Assembly (NCBI GenBank): GCA_022376925.1
Contig: JAIOJX010000025.1
Location: 94,763,608-94,827,607 of the forward strand
Direction: 5' to 3'
Source: Tragulus kanchil
Lineage: Eukaryota; Chordata; Mammalia; Artiodactyla; Tragulidae
DNA length: 64,000 bases
Shown: positions 11,369 through 23,124 of the stretch, piece after piece
Numbering within the stretch: the first letter of the stretch is position 1
Layout: every line of letters starts with the position of its first letter
Position numbers and translations under genes: made by a program
Notes under the pieces: generated by a model
What the model was told of the DNA's origin: nothing
Databases searched by the model: none
The model's input: the letters and a program-made list of their open reading frames with translations, nothing else

Positions 11369-13495
11369 ATTCTACTGTCATATTCAAACCATGGTACTTT
11401 GTCAAAACCTTGATTGCCAGTATTGTATGCCAGTTTCCTATAGAGTGACTTCACCCTTCTGTTTCAGCTCTTCAGCCTACAAGTGACCCTGACATAAGTT
11501 CCCTTTCCACCTGTCTCCTCTTGGGCTTCACTTTTCTGTGATGAATCACTTCACCTGCTCAAAACACTCTGTTTTTTGTTGCCTTACCCATCCAGCAAAA
11601 CCACATCCTCAAATTTATTCAACTTTCTAAGCTGCTCTATCTTCTTTGTGATTGGGAAAGCCATGTCCATTTGTAGCTCTGATGCCGCCACATTTATAGA
11701 GTCTTAGGGGTCTTGGTGCTTAGTAATCTTTCTTTAGGTCCCTTGGAAGAAAAACTTTTCCTCTACCAATTTAGATCTAGTGGTTGGTGGGGAGGAGCTG
11801 GAAATTAATTGACAACAAATAGATTAAAGGAGACAACATCCTGGGGTTTATCAATCAGCTTAATAGGGGAAAGGGATTCTGTGGGGAAAAAAAGGACTTT
11901 TAGGAAATACAAGCAGACTTTTAGGAAAAGAAACAAAGACATTTCTTTCAATTTTCTCTCTTTCCCCTAGGTAAAACATTTAACTGCACGAGGACATATC
12001 TTGACTCCCTTCCCCTTTGTCGCAATTTTTGTTTTAATTTGTTTTTTTTTTTTCTTTTCTAATTCCCCTGAATTCTAAACCCATTATGTTTTCTCTAAGT
12101 TGCATGATTATACCAGCTAACTGCTTTTTCTTCTTTATAGCTTGTGCTCTTGGCATGCACGCATATTCTGACCTAATTTAAACCAAACAAGAAATATTTT
12201 CTGTGAACCCCAACGTCCTTTTTAGGTATACCTTTTTATCTCACCTTCATTTTATAGTGAGACTTTTGGGAAGAATTGTTTATACCCTGTTTCTGTTTAC
12301 AGAGCTTTACAAAGCCCCATGAACTGCTTACAACTAGAGCCATGGGGGTCAGTGCATACCTCACGTAGATTCCTGACGTCCAGAATTGTGAAATAATACA
12401 TGAGACTTGCTTTAAGATGCTAAACTGATGACAGGTTCTCACTCAGCACTAGAAGACAAATATGCGTCCCTTCCATTTCCATAATTCTACTGTCATATTC
12501 AAACCATGGTACTTTGTCAAAACCTTGATTGCCAGTATTGTATGCCAGTTTCCTATAGAGTGACTTCACCCTTCTGTTTCAGCTCTTCAGCCTACAAGTG
12601 ACCCTGACATAAGTTCCCTTTCCACCTGTCTCCTCTTGGGCTTCACTTTTCTGTGATGAATCACTTCACCTGCTCAAAACACTCTGTTTTTTGTTGCCTT
12701 ACCCATCCAGCAAAACCACATCCTCAAATTTATTCAACTTTCTAAGCTGCTCTATCTTCTTTGTGATTGGGAAAGCCATGTCCATTTGTAGCTCTGATGC
12801 CGCCACATTTATAGAGTCTTAGGGGTCTTGGTGCTTAGTAATCTTTCTTTAGGTCCCTTGGAAGAAAAACTTTTCCTCTACCAATTTAGATCTAGTGGTT
12901 GGTGGGGAGGAGCTGGAAATTAATTGACAACAAATAGATTAAAGGAGACAACATCCTGGGGTTTATCAATCAGCTTAATAGGGGAAAGGGATTCTGTGGG
13001 GAAAAAAAGGACTTTTAGGAAATACAAGCAGACTTTTAGGAAAAGAAACAAAGACATTTCTTTCAATTTTCTCTCTTTCCCCTAGGTAAAACATTTAACT
13101 GCACGAGGACATATCTTGACTCCCTTCCCCTTTGTCGCAATTTTTGTTTTAATTTGTTTTTTTTTTTTCTTTTCTAATTCCCCTGAATTCTAAACCCATT
13201 ATGTTTTCTCTAAGTTGCATGATTATACCAGCTAACTGCTTTTTCTTCTTTATAGCTTGTGCTCTTGGCATGCACGCATATTCTGACCTAATTTAAACCA
13301 AACAAGAAATATTTTCTGTGAACCCCAACGTCCTTTTTAGGTATACCTTTTTATCTCACCTTCATTTTATAGTGAGACTTTTGGGAAGAATTGTTTATAC
13401 CCTGTTTCTGTTTACAGACTGACTGTTCTCTCCCTGAGTTGATCAAATGCCCCATGACACTGCTTACAACTAGAGCCATGGGGGGTCATGGTGCA
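11244..13495. repeat. Adjacent direct duplication E (~1.12 kb unit)
   Basis: 11,244-12,358 recurs at 12,359-13,495. The tail of the first copy (12,300-12,358) is a deletion-rich version of 13,416-13,495. The content is non-coding with no recognised repeat. Confidence 0.9.
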
Positions 13496-14395
13496 TACAG
13501 CCTCTTGCATTGTTTTTTATTTGCTTCAACTTAATTACTAGTGAAAATAAATACAGTGGGAACCAGTAGCAATATTATATACCCAAATGCTCCAAGGGCC
13601 ATAATAAACCCTGCCTGAAACCTGAAATTGTGAAGGGGGAACTGAATTCACTATTTGGAGAAGGTGCTGAGGAATAGGCCGAGTCCTTAGCAGTTCTTTG
13701 CAATTGGTGGTCAGACAGGCAAGGTAGACTGAGAGCTCAGGGCAGTTAGGAGAGGTGTGGAGGATATTAAAAATCCTGTGAGAAGTATGTAGAGAACTTC
13801 TCATAGGTCCAGAGCTTTGATAATAGGGTGCCTGGTGAGTGGAGTTATAGGTCCAAGAAGCTTGTTCCTTTAATTAGAAGCCTTTTTGATTTTGCTTTGG
13901 TTGATATCTGTATAATAAATCATACCCTTTATTCTTTATCAACATTAAACACATTTTTGACCATCTGTTGCTGACATTCCATCGAACACTGATACCCCTG
14001 TGAAATCCATACAAGCAAACACTTCTTACTTGTGTCATGATTGGAAAGGAGTATTAGGCTCCCCCTTCCCTGCTCCCACTGCAAAATATCCCAGTTATTT
14101 TTAGAGTTTTCAAAAGGGAGACTCAAGGGATTTCATGAATAAGATTGTCAGCTTCCTTTACCTGAAGGCATTTTTCTGAGTCATCTAGTTATGCCCATGT
14201 GCGTGCCTACAAAAATGCATTGTGACACCACAGCCCTTCTAGTGCTCATTTAAGATCTCCAGTGATGCCACTCTAATGACAGGAAGAAAAGAGGAATTAA
14301 AGAGACTCTTGATGATGGTGAAACAGGAGAGTGAAAAAGCTGACTTAATACTCCACATTCAGAAAACTGAGATCATGACATCTGATCCAATCACT
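13496..14395. other. Single-copy non-coding DNA
   Basis: No recognisable gene, RNA or repeat. An 88-codon minus-strand open frame (13,538-13,804) shows no domain, signal peptide or neighbours that would support a gene. Confidence 0.5.
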
Positions 14396-15108
14396 TCATG
14401 GCAAATAGATGGGGAAAAGGGGAAACAGTGACAGATTTTCCTTTCTTTTTCTTTTATTTCTTTAGGTATACTCTTTTCTCTCACCTTTGTTTTATAGTGA
14501 AACTTTTGGTGAGTGAGTCGTTTATACCCTGTTTCAAATCACTGCAGATGGTAACTGCAGTCACAAAATTAACAGATTCTTTCTCCTTGAAAGAAAAGCT
14601 ATGACAAACCTAGACAATGTATTAAAAAGCAGAGATATCACTTTGTCAACAAAGGTCCATATAGTCAAAGTTATAATTTTGCCAACCATATATGAACGTG
14701 AGGGTTAAATCATAAAGAAGCCTGAGCACTGAAGAATTGATGTTTTTGAATTGTGGTGCTAAAGAAGACTGTTGAGAGTTCCTTGGACTGTGAGGAGAGC
14801 GAACCAGTCAGTTCTAAAGGAAATCAACCCTGAATATCCATTGGAAGGATTGATGCTGACGTTGAAGCTCCAATACTTTGGCCACCTGATGCAAAGTGCT
14901 GAATCATTGGAAAAAACCATGATGCTGGAAAAGATTGAGGGCAGAAGGAGAAGGGGATGACAGAGGATGAGATAGCTGGATGGTATCACCAACTCAATGG
15001 ACATGAGTTTGAGCAAACTCCCGGAGACAGTGAAAGACGGGGAAGCCTGGCGTACTGCAGTCCATGCGGTCACAAAGAGTCGGATATGACTTAGCAACTG
15101 AACAACAA
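14396..15108 (+). mobile_element. BovB LINE 3' end, interrupted
   Basis: Text typical of the ruminant BovB (RTE) 3' region: 'atcactgcagatggtaactg', 'ctttgtcaacaaaggtccat', 'ggatgagatagctggatggt' and the terminal 'aaagagtcggatatgactta' near 15,076-15,095. Short open frames on either strand are broken reverse-transcriptase tail sequence. Between about 14,440 and 14,537 the BovB text is replaced by unrelated sequence resembling DNA 1.1 kb upstream (see findings). Confidence 0.85.
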
Positions 15109-15569
15109 TGTGTGTGTCGAGGGTGTGACTCCATTTGGCCCAAGATTTTTCAATTGGGACTGTAAAGAAATCCTGACTTTGATAAGTCTGTGATTTTACT
15201 GCAAGGCATGTAAAACATGACTCTGATTTCCACAGCAGAGTCTGAAGCAACTGAGCATAGAACAATTGTTGGGAGACTGAATTTGGCACCAATTTTTTTG
15301 TGGGTAATTTAGATTATGTATTAAAAATTTTAAGTGAGCATACTTTTTGCCTCAATACTTCCCTTTCTGGAGTTCCGCTAAGTGTGGAATAACAGAGCTA
15401 TAATGAATTTTTTTTTGAATAATAGGAAGATTGTTTAAATTAATTATGTTACATAATAAACTGAATACCGTGTGCCCATTAAATATAAAATTGTAGAAAG
15501 ATTTTGAATGATAGGGAGCCATGTTGCAAAATAGCAGTTTTACAAAATATTAGTAGTAATAGGTACCAT

Positions 15570-15797
15570 CTAGTGTGTGTGTGTGTGTGTGTGTGTCTAT
15601 GCTCAGTTATGTCCTACTTTTCACAAAGTCCACTAGGCTTCTTTCTCCATGTAATTTTCCAGGCAACAGTACTAGAGTGGGTTGCCATTTCCTAGTCTAG
15701 AAGAGTTTCCCAACCCAGGTATTGAACCCTGGTCTCTTGGGTCACTTGCATTAGCCATTGGATTCTTTATCGCTGTGCCACCTGTGAAGCCCCATCA
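15570..15797 (-). mobile_element. Bov-tA SINE with (GT)n tail (second copy ~16,724-16,953)
   Basis: Antisense Bov-tA: 'ctcagttatgtcctactttt', 'aattttccaggcaacagtac' and 'attgaaccctggtctcttgg'. The GT run at 15,573-15,597 abuts its 3' end, a frequent place for dinucleotide growth in ruminant SINEs. Confidence 0.85.
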
Positions 15798-15799
15798 TC

Positions 15800-16078
15800 T
15801 AGTGAGTGCTACCTAATGACTTTACACACATTATAAGTGCTTTACACATATTATCTCATGTAATCTAACTATCCTGAACTATTCTTTCTCCTGATTACCA
15901 ATAACCACTTAAAGACTAAGTAACTAGTTCAGGTCCCCAGGGTTTGGGAGAGCCGGGATTCAGACACAGAAAGACTCCGTGTTCCTAAGGCAGAGAGCAT
16001 GGGTTTGATCCCCGGTTGGGGAACTAAGATCTTTATTGGCTGAAACAGTGGGTGCTGTGAGGCCTAAAAAAAAAAAAG
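15800..16078 (+). mobile_element. MIR-like remnant followed by a CHR-type SINE end (second copy ~16,956-17,234)
   Basis: 'ttacacatattatctcatgt' is MIR-like. From about 15,990 'gggtttgatccccggttggg' carries a B-box-like motif of a CHR-type SINE, ending in an A run at 16,065-16,077. Bases 16,079-16,350 show nothing further. Confidence 0.55.
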
Positions 16079-17502
16079 TAGTAGTCCCAATAGCCAGGCT
16101 CTATACAGGGCAGTTACTCAGATCAGAGAGGTTGTGAGGTGAACAGGGAAAGCAGAGGGCAGTGGTCTGAGAAACTGAGTTACCTGTTTATCCTCCTAAC
16201 TTTTGACATTATGCAAAATGGCCTCACTTGGACCAGGTGGCTCATCTTAAAATCAAGAAAGTCATCTTTAGGTTCCTCTCTCCCAGATATTCTGTTAACT
16301 AAAATACCCAAACACTAAATGAGAAAACAGGGCATTTGAAAACAATCGTTGTTGTTCAGTCACTAAGTTATGTTGAACTCTGATTTCCACAGCAGAGTCT
16401 GAAGCAACTGAGCATAGAACAATTGTTGGGAGACTGAATTTGGCACCAATTTTTTTGTGGGTAATTTAGATTATGTATTAAAAATTTTAAGTGAGCATAC
16501 TTTTGCCTCAATACTTCCCTTTCTGGAGTTCCGCTAAGTGTGGAATAACAGAGCTATAATGAATTTTTTTGAATAATAGGAAGATTGTTTAAATTAATTA
16601 TGTTACATAATAAACTGAATACCGTGTGCCCATTAAATATAAAATTGTAGAAAGATTTTGAATGATAGGGAGCCATGTTGCAAAATAGCAGTTTTACAAA
16701 ATATTAGTAGTAATAGGTACCATCTAGTGTGTGTGTGTGTGTGTGTGTGTGTCTATGCTCAGTTATGTCCTACTTTTCACAAAGTCCACTAGGCTTCTTT
16801 CTCCATGTAATTTTCCAGGCAACAGTACTAGAGTGGGTTGCCATTTCCTAGTCTAGAAGAGTTTCCCAACCCAGGTATTGAACCCTGGTCTCTTGGGTCA
16901 CTTGCATTAGCCATTGGATTCTTTATCGCTGTGCCACCTGTGAAGCCCCATCATCTAGTGAGTGCTACCTAATGACTTTACACACATTATAAGTGCTTTA
17001 CACATATTATCTCATGTAATCTAACTATCCTGAACTATTCTTTCTCCTGATTACCAATAACCACTTAAAGACTAAGTAACTAGTTCAGGTCCCCAGGGTT
17101 TGGGAGAGCCGGGATTCAGACACAGAAAGACTCCGTGTTCCTAAGGCAGAGAGCATGGGTTTGATCCCCGGTTGGGGAACTAAGATCTTTATTGGCTGAA
17201 ACAGTGGGTGCTGTGAGGCCTAAAAAAAAAAAAGTAGTAGTCCCAATAGCCAGGCTCTATACAGGGCAGTTACTCAGATCAGAGAGGTTGTGAGGTGAAC
17301 AGGGAAAGCAGAGGGCAGTGGTCTGAGAAACTGAGTTACCTGTTTATCCTCCTAACTTTTGACATTATGCAAAATGGCCTCACTTGGACCAGGTGGCTCA
17401 TCTTAAAATCAAGAAAGTCATCTTTAGGTTCCTCTCTCCCAGATATTCTGTTAACTAAAATACCCAAACACTAAATGAGAAAACAGGGCATTTGAAAACA
17501 AT

Positions 17503-17724
17503 CGTTGTTGTTCAGTCACTAAGTTATGTTGAACTCTTTGCGACGCCATAGACTGTAGCCCTCCAGGCTGCTCTATCCAAGGGATTTCCCAGGCAAGAAC
17601 ACTGGAGTCGGGTTGCCATTTCCTTCTCCAGGGAATCTTCTTGACACAGGGATCCTGCTCCGCAGGTGGATTCTTTACCAGTGAGTAGGCAAATTCTTTA
17701 CCACTGAGCCACCTGGGAAGCTTA
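17503..17724 (-). mobile_element. Bov-tA SINE (second copy ~18,698-18,919)
   Basis: Antisense Bov-tA with 'gttgttcagtcactaagtta', 'tttcccaggcaagaacactg' and 'actgagccacctgggaagc'. It appears nearly full length, and the tRNA-like head shows a local repeat of 'attctttaccagtgag'. Confidence 0.88.
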
Positions 17725-17829
17725 GCCCAAAGTAAAATGCTAATTTATATGTTAAAACGACTCGTTTATTTACAATGTAATACATTTATAAAATGCTGGC
17801 TTCACTCTGAACTTTTCGAACAGAATTTT

Positions 17830-18000
17830 TTTTTTTTTTAAACAAACTTTGATTTATTTATTTTTGGCTGTGCTGGGTATTTGTTGATGTGTGGGTTTAG
17901 CTGCTCTGTGGTATGTGGGATCTTCCCAGATCAGGGATCGAACCCGTGTCTCCTGCATTGGCAGACGGGTTCTTATCCACTGAGCCACAAGGGAAGCCCT
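17830..18000 (-). mobile_element. CHR-type SINE (second copy ~19,026-19,196)
   Basis: Antisense tRNA-derived SINE: T run, 'tttatttatttttggctgtg', 'cagggatcgaacccgtgtct' and 'gagccacaagggaagccc'. The B-box complement is clear. Confidence 0.8.
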
Positions 18001-18104
18001 CGAACAGAATTTGATGGCAGTGATTATCTTGAGAAAGTATTAGGATGAGGTTACAAACTCTTGAATCTGAAGTCACTTTTTAACCTTTCTCTACAATCAA
18101 TGAA

Positions 18105-18275
18105 CAGAGCTTCGGTGGCTCAGACAGTAAAGAATTTCCTGCAGTGCAGGAGACTCTGGGTTGGGGAGATCCCCAGACTCCAGTTGCCTCAAGAATTCCA
18201 GAAACAGAGGAGCCTCGCAGGCTACCGTCAGTGGGGTCTCAAAGAACTGGACACGACTGAGTGACTAACACAACA
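18105..18275 (+). mobile_element. Bov-tA SINE (also ~19,300-19,470 and ~20,419-20,589)
   Basis: Sense Bov-tA: 'cttcggtggctcagacagta' (A-box region), 'aattccagaaacagaggagc', and 'actggacacgactgagtgac' at the end. It appears three times only because duplications G and H overlap here. Confidence 0.88.
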
Positions 18276-19194
18276 GTGTAGTGAACAGAAGCATGTATTA
18301 CAGGAGTGCACGGAACATACTTAAACTATTCAAAGTAATATTTTCATTTAGAAAGTTTTGTTCTCCTCTCGCACCCTAGATTGTTCCTGATTTTATTGAC
18401 CCTGGGCGCATGTACCTCATTTCTCAGAAGGCATTTTTGGAAACAGTCGAATTCCGGTTGGCAGTTACTCAGATCAGAGAGGTTGTGAGGTGAACAGGGA
18501 AAGCAGAGGGCAGTGGTCTGAGAAACTGAGTTACCTGTTTATCCTCCTAACTTTTGACATTATGCAAAATGGCCTCACTTGGACCAGGTGGCTCATCTTA
18601 AAATCAAGAAAGTCATCTTTAGGTTCCTCTCTCCCAGATATTCTGTTAACTAAAATACCCAAACACTAAATGAGAAAACAGGGCATTTGAAAACAATCGT
18701 TGTTGTTCAGTCACTAAGTTATGTTGAACTCTTTGCGACGCCATAGACTGTAGCCCTCCAGGCTGCTCTATCCAAGGGATTTCCCAGGCAAGAACACTGG
18801 AGTCGGGTTGCCATTTCCTTCTCCAGGGAATCTTCTTGACACAGGGATCCTGCTCCGCAGGTGGATTCTTTACCAGTGAGTAGGCAAATTCTTTACCACT
18901 GAGCCACCTGGGAAGCTTAGCCCAAAGTAAAATGCTAATTTATATGTTAAAACGACTCGTTTATTTACAATGTAATACATTTATAAAATGCTGGCTTCAC
19001 TCTGAACTTTTCGAACAGAATTTTTTTTTTTTTTAAACAAACTTTGATTTATTTATTTTTGGCTGTGCTGGGTATTTGTTGATGTGTGGGTTTAGCTGCT
19101 CTGTGGTATGTGGGATCTTCCCAGATCAGGGATCGAACCCGTGTCTCCTGCATTGGCAGACGGGTTCTTATCCACTGAGCCACAAGGGAAGCCC

Positions 19195-21440
19195 TCGAAC
19201 AGAATTTGATGGCAGTGATTATCTTGAGAAAGTATTAGGATGAGGTTACAAACTCTTGAATCTGAAGTCACTTTTTAACCTTTCTCTACAATCAATGAAC
19301 AGAGCTTCGGTGGCTCAGACAGTAAAGAATTTCCTGCAGTGCAGGAGACTCTGGGTTGGGGAGATCCCCAGACTCCAGTTGCCTCAAGAATTCCAGAAAC
19401 AGAGGAGCCTCGCAGGCTACCGTCAGTGGGGTCTCAAAGAACTGGACACGACTGAGTGACTAACACAACAGTGTAGTGAACAGAAGCATGTATTACAGGA
19501 GTGCACGGAACATACTTAAACTATTCAAAGTAATATTTTCATTTAGAAAGTTTTGTTCTCCCCTCTCGCACCCCTAGATTCAGTTCCTGATTTTATTGAC
19601 CCTGGGGCGCATGTACCTCATTTCTCAGAAGCTCATTCATTAGAGACTGCCTAGTTGCGCTGCGGGCGGACGGTGTGTGTGACAGAAAAAAAAACCCTCG
19701 GTGTCAGTGTCCCCGGTGCTTAGGGTCGAGGGACCCCGACAGTGGCCAAATCCACCCAGGTCAGACAAGGAATGATCAGCCTGAGTAGCATCTTGTGATC
19801 TCCAGGGGGTTCTCCCCATTGTATATTTCGTACCAGCCCGAGAAGGAGTTGTTCCTTTGTCCCTGGGATAATCAACTCCGTGACCCCGTCCCCGCGGGCG
19901 GGTGACGGTCAGGTCCAGCACCTGTTTGGATCCCCTTACAACACTTGCGTGCTTTCAGCCCGGGCGCTGGGCGCTTATCGCAGCCAGCCAGGCAGCGCCA
20001 CGCCTTCCGCCAGCCCCGGGGCATCGACCCCTAGGGAGCTGGGGCGCTAGGAGGGCCGCTGCCCTGCGCCGTCCCGCCCCGAAGCCTAATGCGAGGTGAG
20101 ACCGGAGTCGGTGCTACTTGCGCTCGCCCTCGCTCCCGCGACCGCCGGCTCGCCGCCCGCTTTCCCGACGTGACAGTCGGGGCCAGTGCCTTCCCAGATC
20201 AGCCGCTGCGCGGTGAGTGCGGGGCGAGGCGAGCGCGCGGGGCTGGTGGCTCCCGCCGGCGTGGGGTGGTCTGGGATTTCCCAGATCAGTAAGATGAAGT
20301 TATCCTGCAAGGATCGAACAGAATTTGATGGCAGTGATTATCTTGAGAAAGTATTAGGATGAGGTTACAAACTCTTGAATCTGAAGTCACTTTTTAACCT
20401 TTCTCTACAATCAATGAACAGAGCTTCGGTGGCTCAGACAGTAAAGAATTTCCTGCAGTGCAGGAGACTCTGGGTTGGGGAGATCCCCAGACTCCAGTTG
20501 CCTCAAGAATTCCAGAAACAGAGGAGCCTCGCAGGCTACCGTCAGTGGGGTCTCAAAGAACTGGACACGACTGAGTGACTAACACAACAGTGTAGTGAAC
20601 AGAAGCATGTATTACAGGAGTGCACGGAACATACTTAAACTATTCAAAGTAATATTTTCATTTAGAAAGTTTTGTTCTCCCCTCTCGCACCCCTAGATTC
20701 AGTTCCTGATTTTATTGACCCTGGGGCGCATGTACCTCATTTCTCAGAAGCTCATTCATTAGAGACTGCCTAGTTGCGCTGCGGGCGGACGGTGTGTGTG
20801 ACAGAAAAAAAAACCCTCGGTGTCAGTGTCCCCGGTGCTTAGGGTCGAGGGACCCCGACAGTGGCCAAATCCACCCAGGTCAGACAAGGAATGATCAGCC
20901 TGAGTAGCATCTTGTGATCTCCAGGGGGTTCTCCCCATTGTATATTTCGTACCAGCCCGAGAAGGAGTTGTTCCTTTGTCCCTGGGATAATCAACTCCGT
21001 GACCCCGTCCCCGCGGGCGGGTGACGGTCAGGTCCAGCACCTGTTTGGATCCCCTTACAACACTTGCGTGCTTTCAGCCCGGGCGCTGGGCGCTTATCGC
21101 AGCCAGCCAGGCAGCGCCACGCCTTCCGCCAGCCCCGGGGCATCGACCCCTAGGGAGCTGGGGCGCTAGGGAGGGGCCGCTGCCCTGCGCCGTCCCGCCC
21201 CGAAGCCTAATGCGAGGTGAGACCGGAGTCGGTGCTACTTGCGCTCGCCCCTCGCTCCCGCGACCGCCGGCTCGCCGCCCGCTTTCCCCGACGTGACAGT
21301 CGGGGGCCAGTGCCTTCCCAGATCAGCCGCTGCGCGGGTGAGTGCGGGGCGCGAGGCGAGCGCGCGGGCGCTGTGGGTGGGCTGCCCGCCGGGTCGTGGG
21401 CGTCGGTCTGGGAAGGTCGCCCCAGACCGGGCTCTGCCGC
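19195..21440. repeat. Adjacent direct duplication H (~1.12 kb unit)
   Basis: 19,195-20,313 recurs from 20,314 with offset 1,119. The first copy loses bases in GC-rich runs from about 20,050 and is scrambled at 20,240-20,313. The second copy is the better reading of the CpG block. Confidence 0.92.
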
Positions 21441-21600
21441 CGGCGCGGGCTGCGTGCTGACTCCTGAAGTCATAGGCGGAGTCCCGAGCGCGCGCCCGAG
21501 ACGCTAGAGGGAGTCCGCAGCGGTCCAATAGGGACTGCAGAGACGCTGGAAGGAAGAAAGGAGCCAGGGAGTTTTGGCAAAAACTTTTCACCATTCAGAA
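20765..21600 (+). promoter_or_regulatory. CpG island, candidate host-gene promoter and first exon (poorer copy 19,646-20,290)
   Basis: The base composition changes abruptly from AT-rich to CpG-dense, with runs such as ccgcgggcgggtgacgg and gcgaggcgagcgcgcggg. Within it 'GG|GTGAGT' at 21,336-21,343 is a near-ideal splice donor for plus-strand transcription (same motif at 20,213 in the poorer copy). A CCAAT sequence is at 21,525-21,529. Such islands normally mark promoters of broadly expressed mammalian genes. No start codon with a convincing downstream frame is visible, so exon 1 would be untranslated or short. The host gene is not identified; short open frames across the island on both strands are explained by GC richness. 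Confidence 0.65.
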
Positions 21601-21665
21601 AGCACAGTACGGATGCTTGGTGTCATTGTTAAGCTGCTTCCTTAGGATATGTTTGGAAGGTCCGG

Positions 21666-21686
21666 CTGACTCAGCGTTTATATAAG
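21666..21686 (+). promoter_or_regulatory. MARE/AP-1-like site next to a TATA-like box
   Basis: CTGACTCAGC (21,666-21,675) contains the AP-1 core TGACTCA and matches most of a Maf-recognition palindrome. TATATAAG follows at 21,679-21,686. With CCAAT about 140 bases upstream this could be a core promoter starting near 21,710. It rests on motif matches only. Confidence 0.35.
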
Positions 21687-21836
21687 TGATTGTTAGTGCT
21701 CCGCCTCTGATCACAACAGCTCCTGAGATTGAAGCCCTCGGTTAAGCTGAAGCCCGCTGTTGAATTGTGTAAGTTGTGAAAATCCTTTTGGGATGTGTGG
21801 CATGAAAGGACCGTGGCTATTGCGTGTACATTTGGT

Positions 21837-22066
21837 AGGCAATAGAAAACTGTACAGCTGAAATGACTGGGTTTTAATTAGTCCCTCTCAGTTTCATATT
21901 ATTTTTTTTTTTCATTTTAAAGTGAGTATGAAACAGACTGAAAATTTAGCTAGGCAATAGAAAACTGTACAGCTGAAATGACTGGGTTTTAATTAGTCCC
22001 TCTCAGTTTCATATTATTTTTTTTTTCATTTTAAAGTGAGTATGAAACAGACTGAAAATTTAGCCT
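21837..22066. repeat. 115-bp tandem duplication I
   Basis: 21,837-21,951 is repeated at 21,952-22,066 with one T fewer in a T run. It is ten times shorter than the other duplications, so it may be a real short tandem duplication or a short unmerged overlap. Confidence 0.9.
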
Positions 22067-23124
22067 TTCCCCCCCTCCCCAGAGAACAGTTTAGCCACTT
22101 GGTAAAACTCTTGTCTTTCCCCAAATGTATGACGTTAGAGTTGATATTGAATGGATGAAAACTTGAGTATGGAAGTGGGAGAGGAATTTGTTAACATTGA
22201 TACCTTTAAGGGGATTCTATGTCGTTTTCTTCTCCGTAGGACATGAAGTTTGTCCACAATTTTTGTTGCTTTGCTAAAGAGTTATTGAGCTGCCTTTTGT
22301 AATTTTTCTGCAAGTAGTTGACTCACTGATTAATTTGAAAAAATGAATCAGCTTAGCAAAAATAATACTGAAGTTAGGACAATACGGAAAAATGTACGAC
22401 CAACAAATTTGATTGTAAATCTAGCAGTTTAAGAAAATGGCATAATGTTGCTTCATTTTATTTTCTCACTCAGTGGTAGAAATATAAATGCTCGTTCCAT
22501 TTTAAAGAAAAAAAAAAAGATTCACAGTAACAAGTGTTTATTGGTCATCTTTGTTCCAGACTCCAGACATTTCACAACAGGTCCCTTGGGAGACAGATTC
22601 TATTGCCTCAAAATGACATTAAAATACACTTACAGGCAAAATCAATATCTACATTTATTTTTATTAAGCATTCATGAGCATTTGAGGGAAGCATAATATT
22701 ACAAGTGGAGAGTGAAATACACAAGAGGAGCACTGTGGGGAAGTACAATTCGAATGGATGCAGACAGCAAATTAAAGTTACGTCTTGGAAGCCTCATTGA
22801 ATTGTGTCATCATTCACACAATTCAGTGAGGATAAAGGCAGGAAATATATGAGTTCCTGAGAGAAGCTTTTCCTGGAAACTACTTCTGAAAGAGATGTCT
22901 TATGTCACAGAAGGATGCAGAGAAGACTGAAGAATGGCCGTGGGAGAGTCTACTGGGTGCCCATCCAATAGTATATGCAAGACTATTTTCTAGGACTGCT
23001 TACTGTAGCTGTCATTTTCCTTACCATCTCTATTATGAGAAACACTTGTAGGATGCTAAGCCTCTATGGTCACACATGCTGTGGTTTGATAGTTCGGGAA
23101 TAACTCTGGGTTTTATAGAGGGAT
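22067..23124. other. Single-copy non-coding DNA
   Basis: AT-rich sequence with no recognised repeat, exon or RNA. It could be intron downstream of the CpG island. Confidence 0.4.

Larger units (their letters stand above)
15221..17534. repeat. Adjacent direct duplication F (~1.16 kb unit)
   Basis: 15,221-16,377 recurs at 16,378-17,534. The junction cuts inside a Bov-tA SINE (16,353 onward), so it follows no element boundary. The GT run and T runs differ by a few bases between copies. Confidence 0.92.
17265..19654. repeat. Adjacent direct duplication G (~1.2 kb unit)
   Basis: 17,265-18,459 recurs from 18,460 with offset 1,195. The first copy ends at the edge of the CpG-rich block, where single bases are missing from homopolymers (18,365-18,430) and a scrambled stretch follows (18,431-18,459). 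Its first part is also repeated in duplication F. Confidence 0.92.

Noticed and set aside
17503..18000. tRNA genes suggested by A- and B-box matches
   Set aside because: The boxes belong to tRNA-derived SINEs, followed by SINE bodies and A-rich or microsatellite tails; no cloverleaf with a proper acceptor is present.
19640..21600. Open frames of 60-119 codons on both strands in the CpG island
   Set aside because: GC-rich DNA has few stops. Frames overlap on opposite strands, change between the two copies because of indels, and show no domain.
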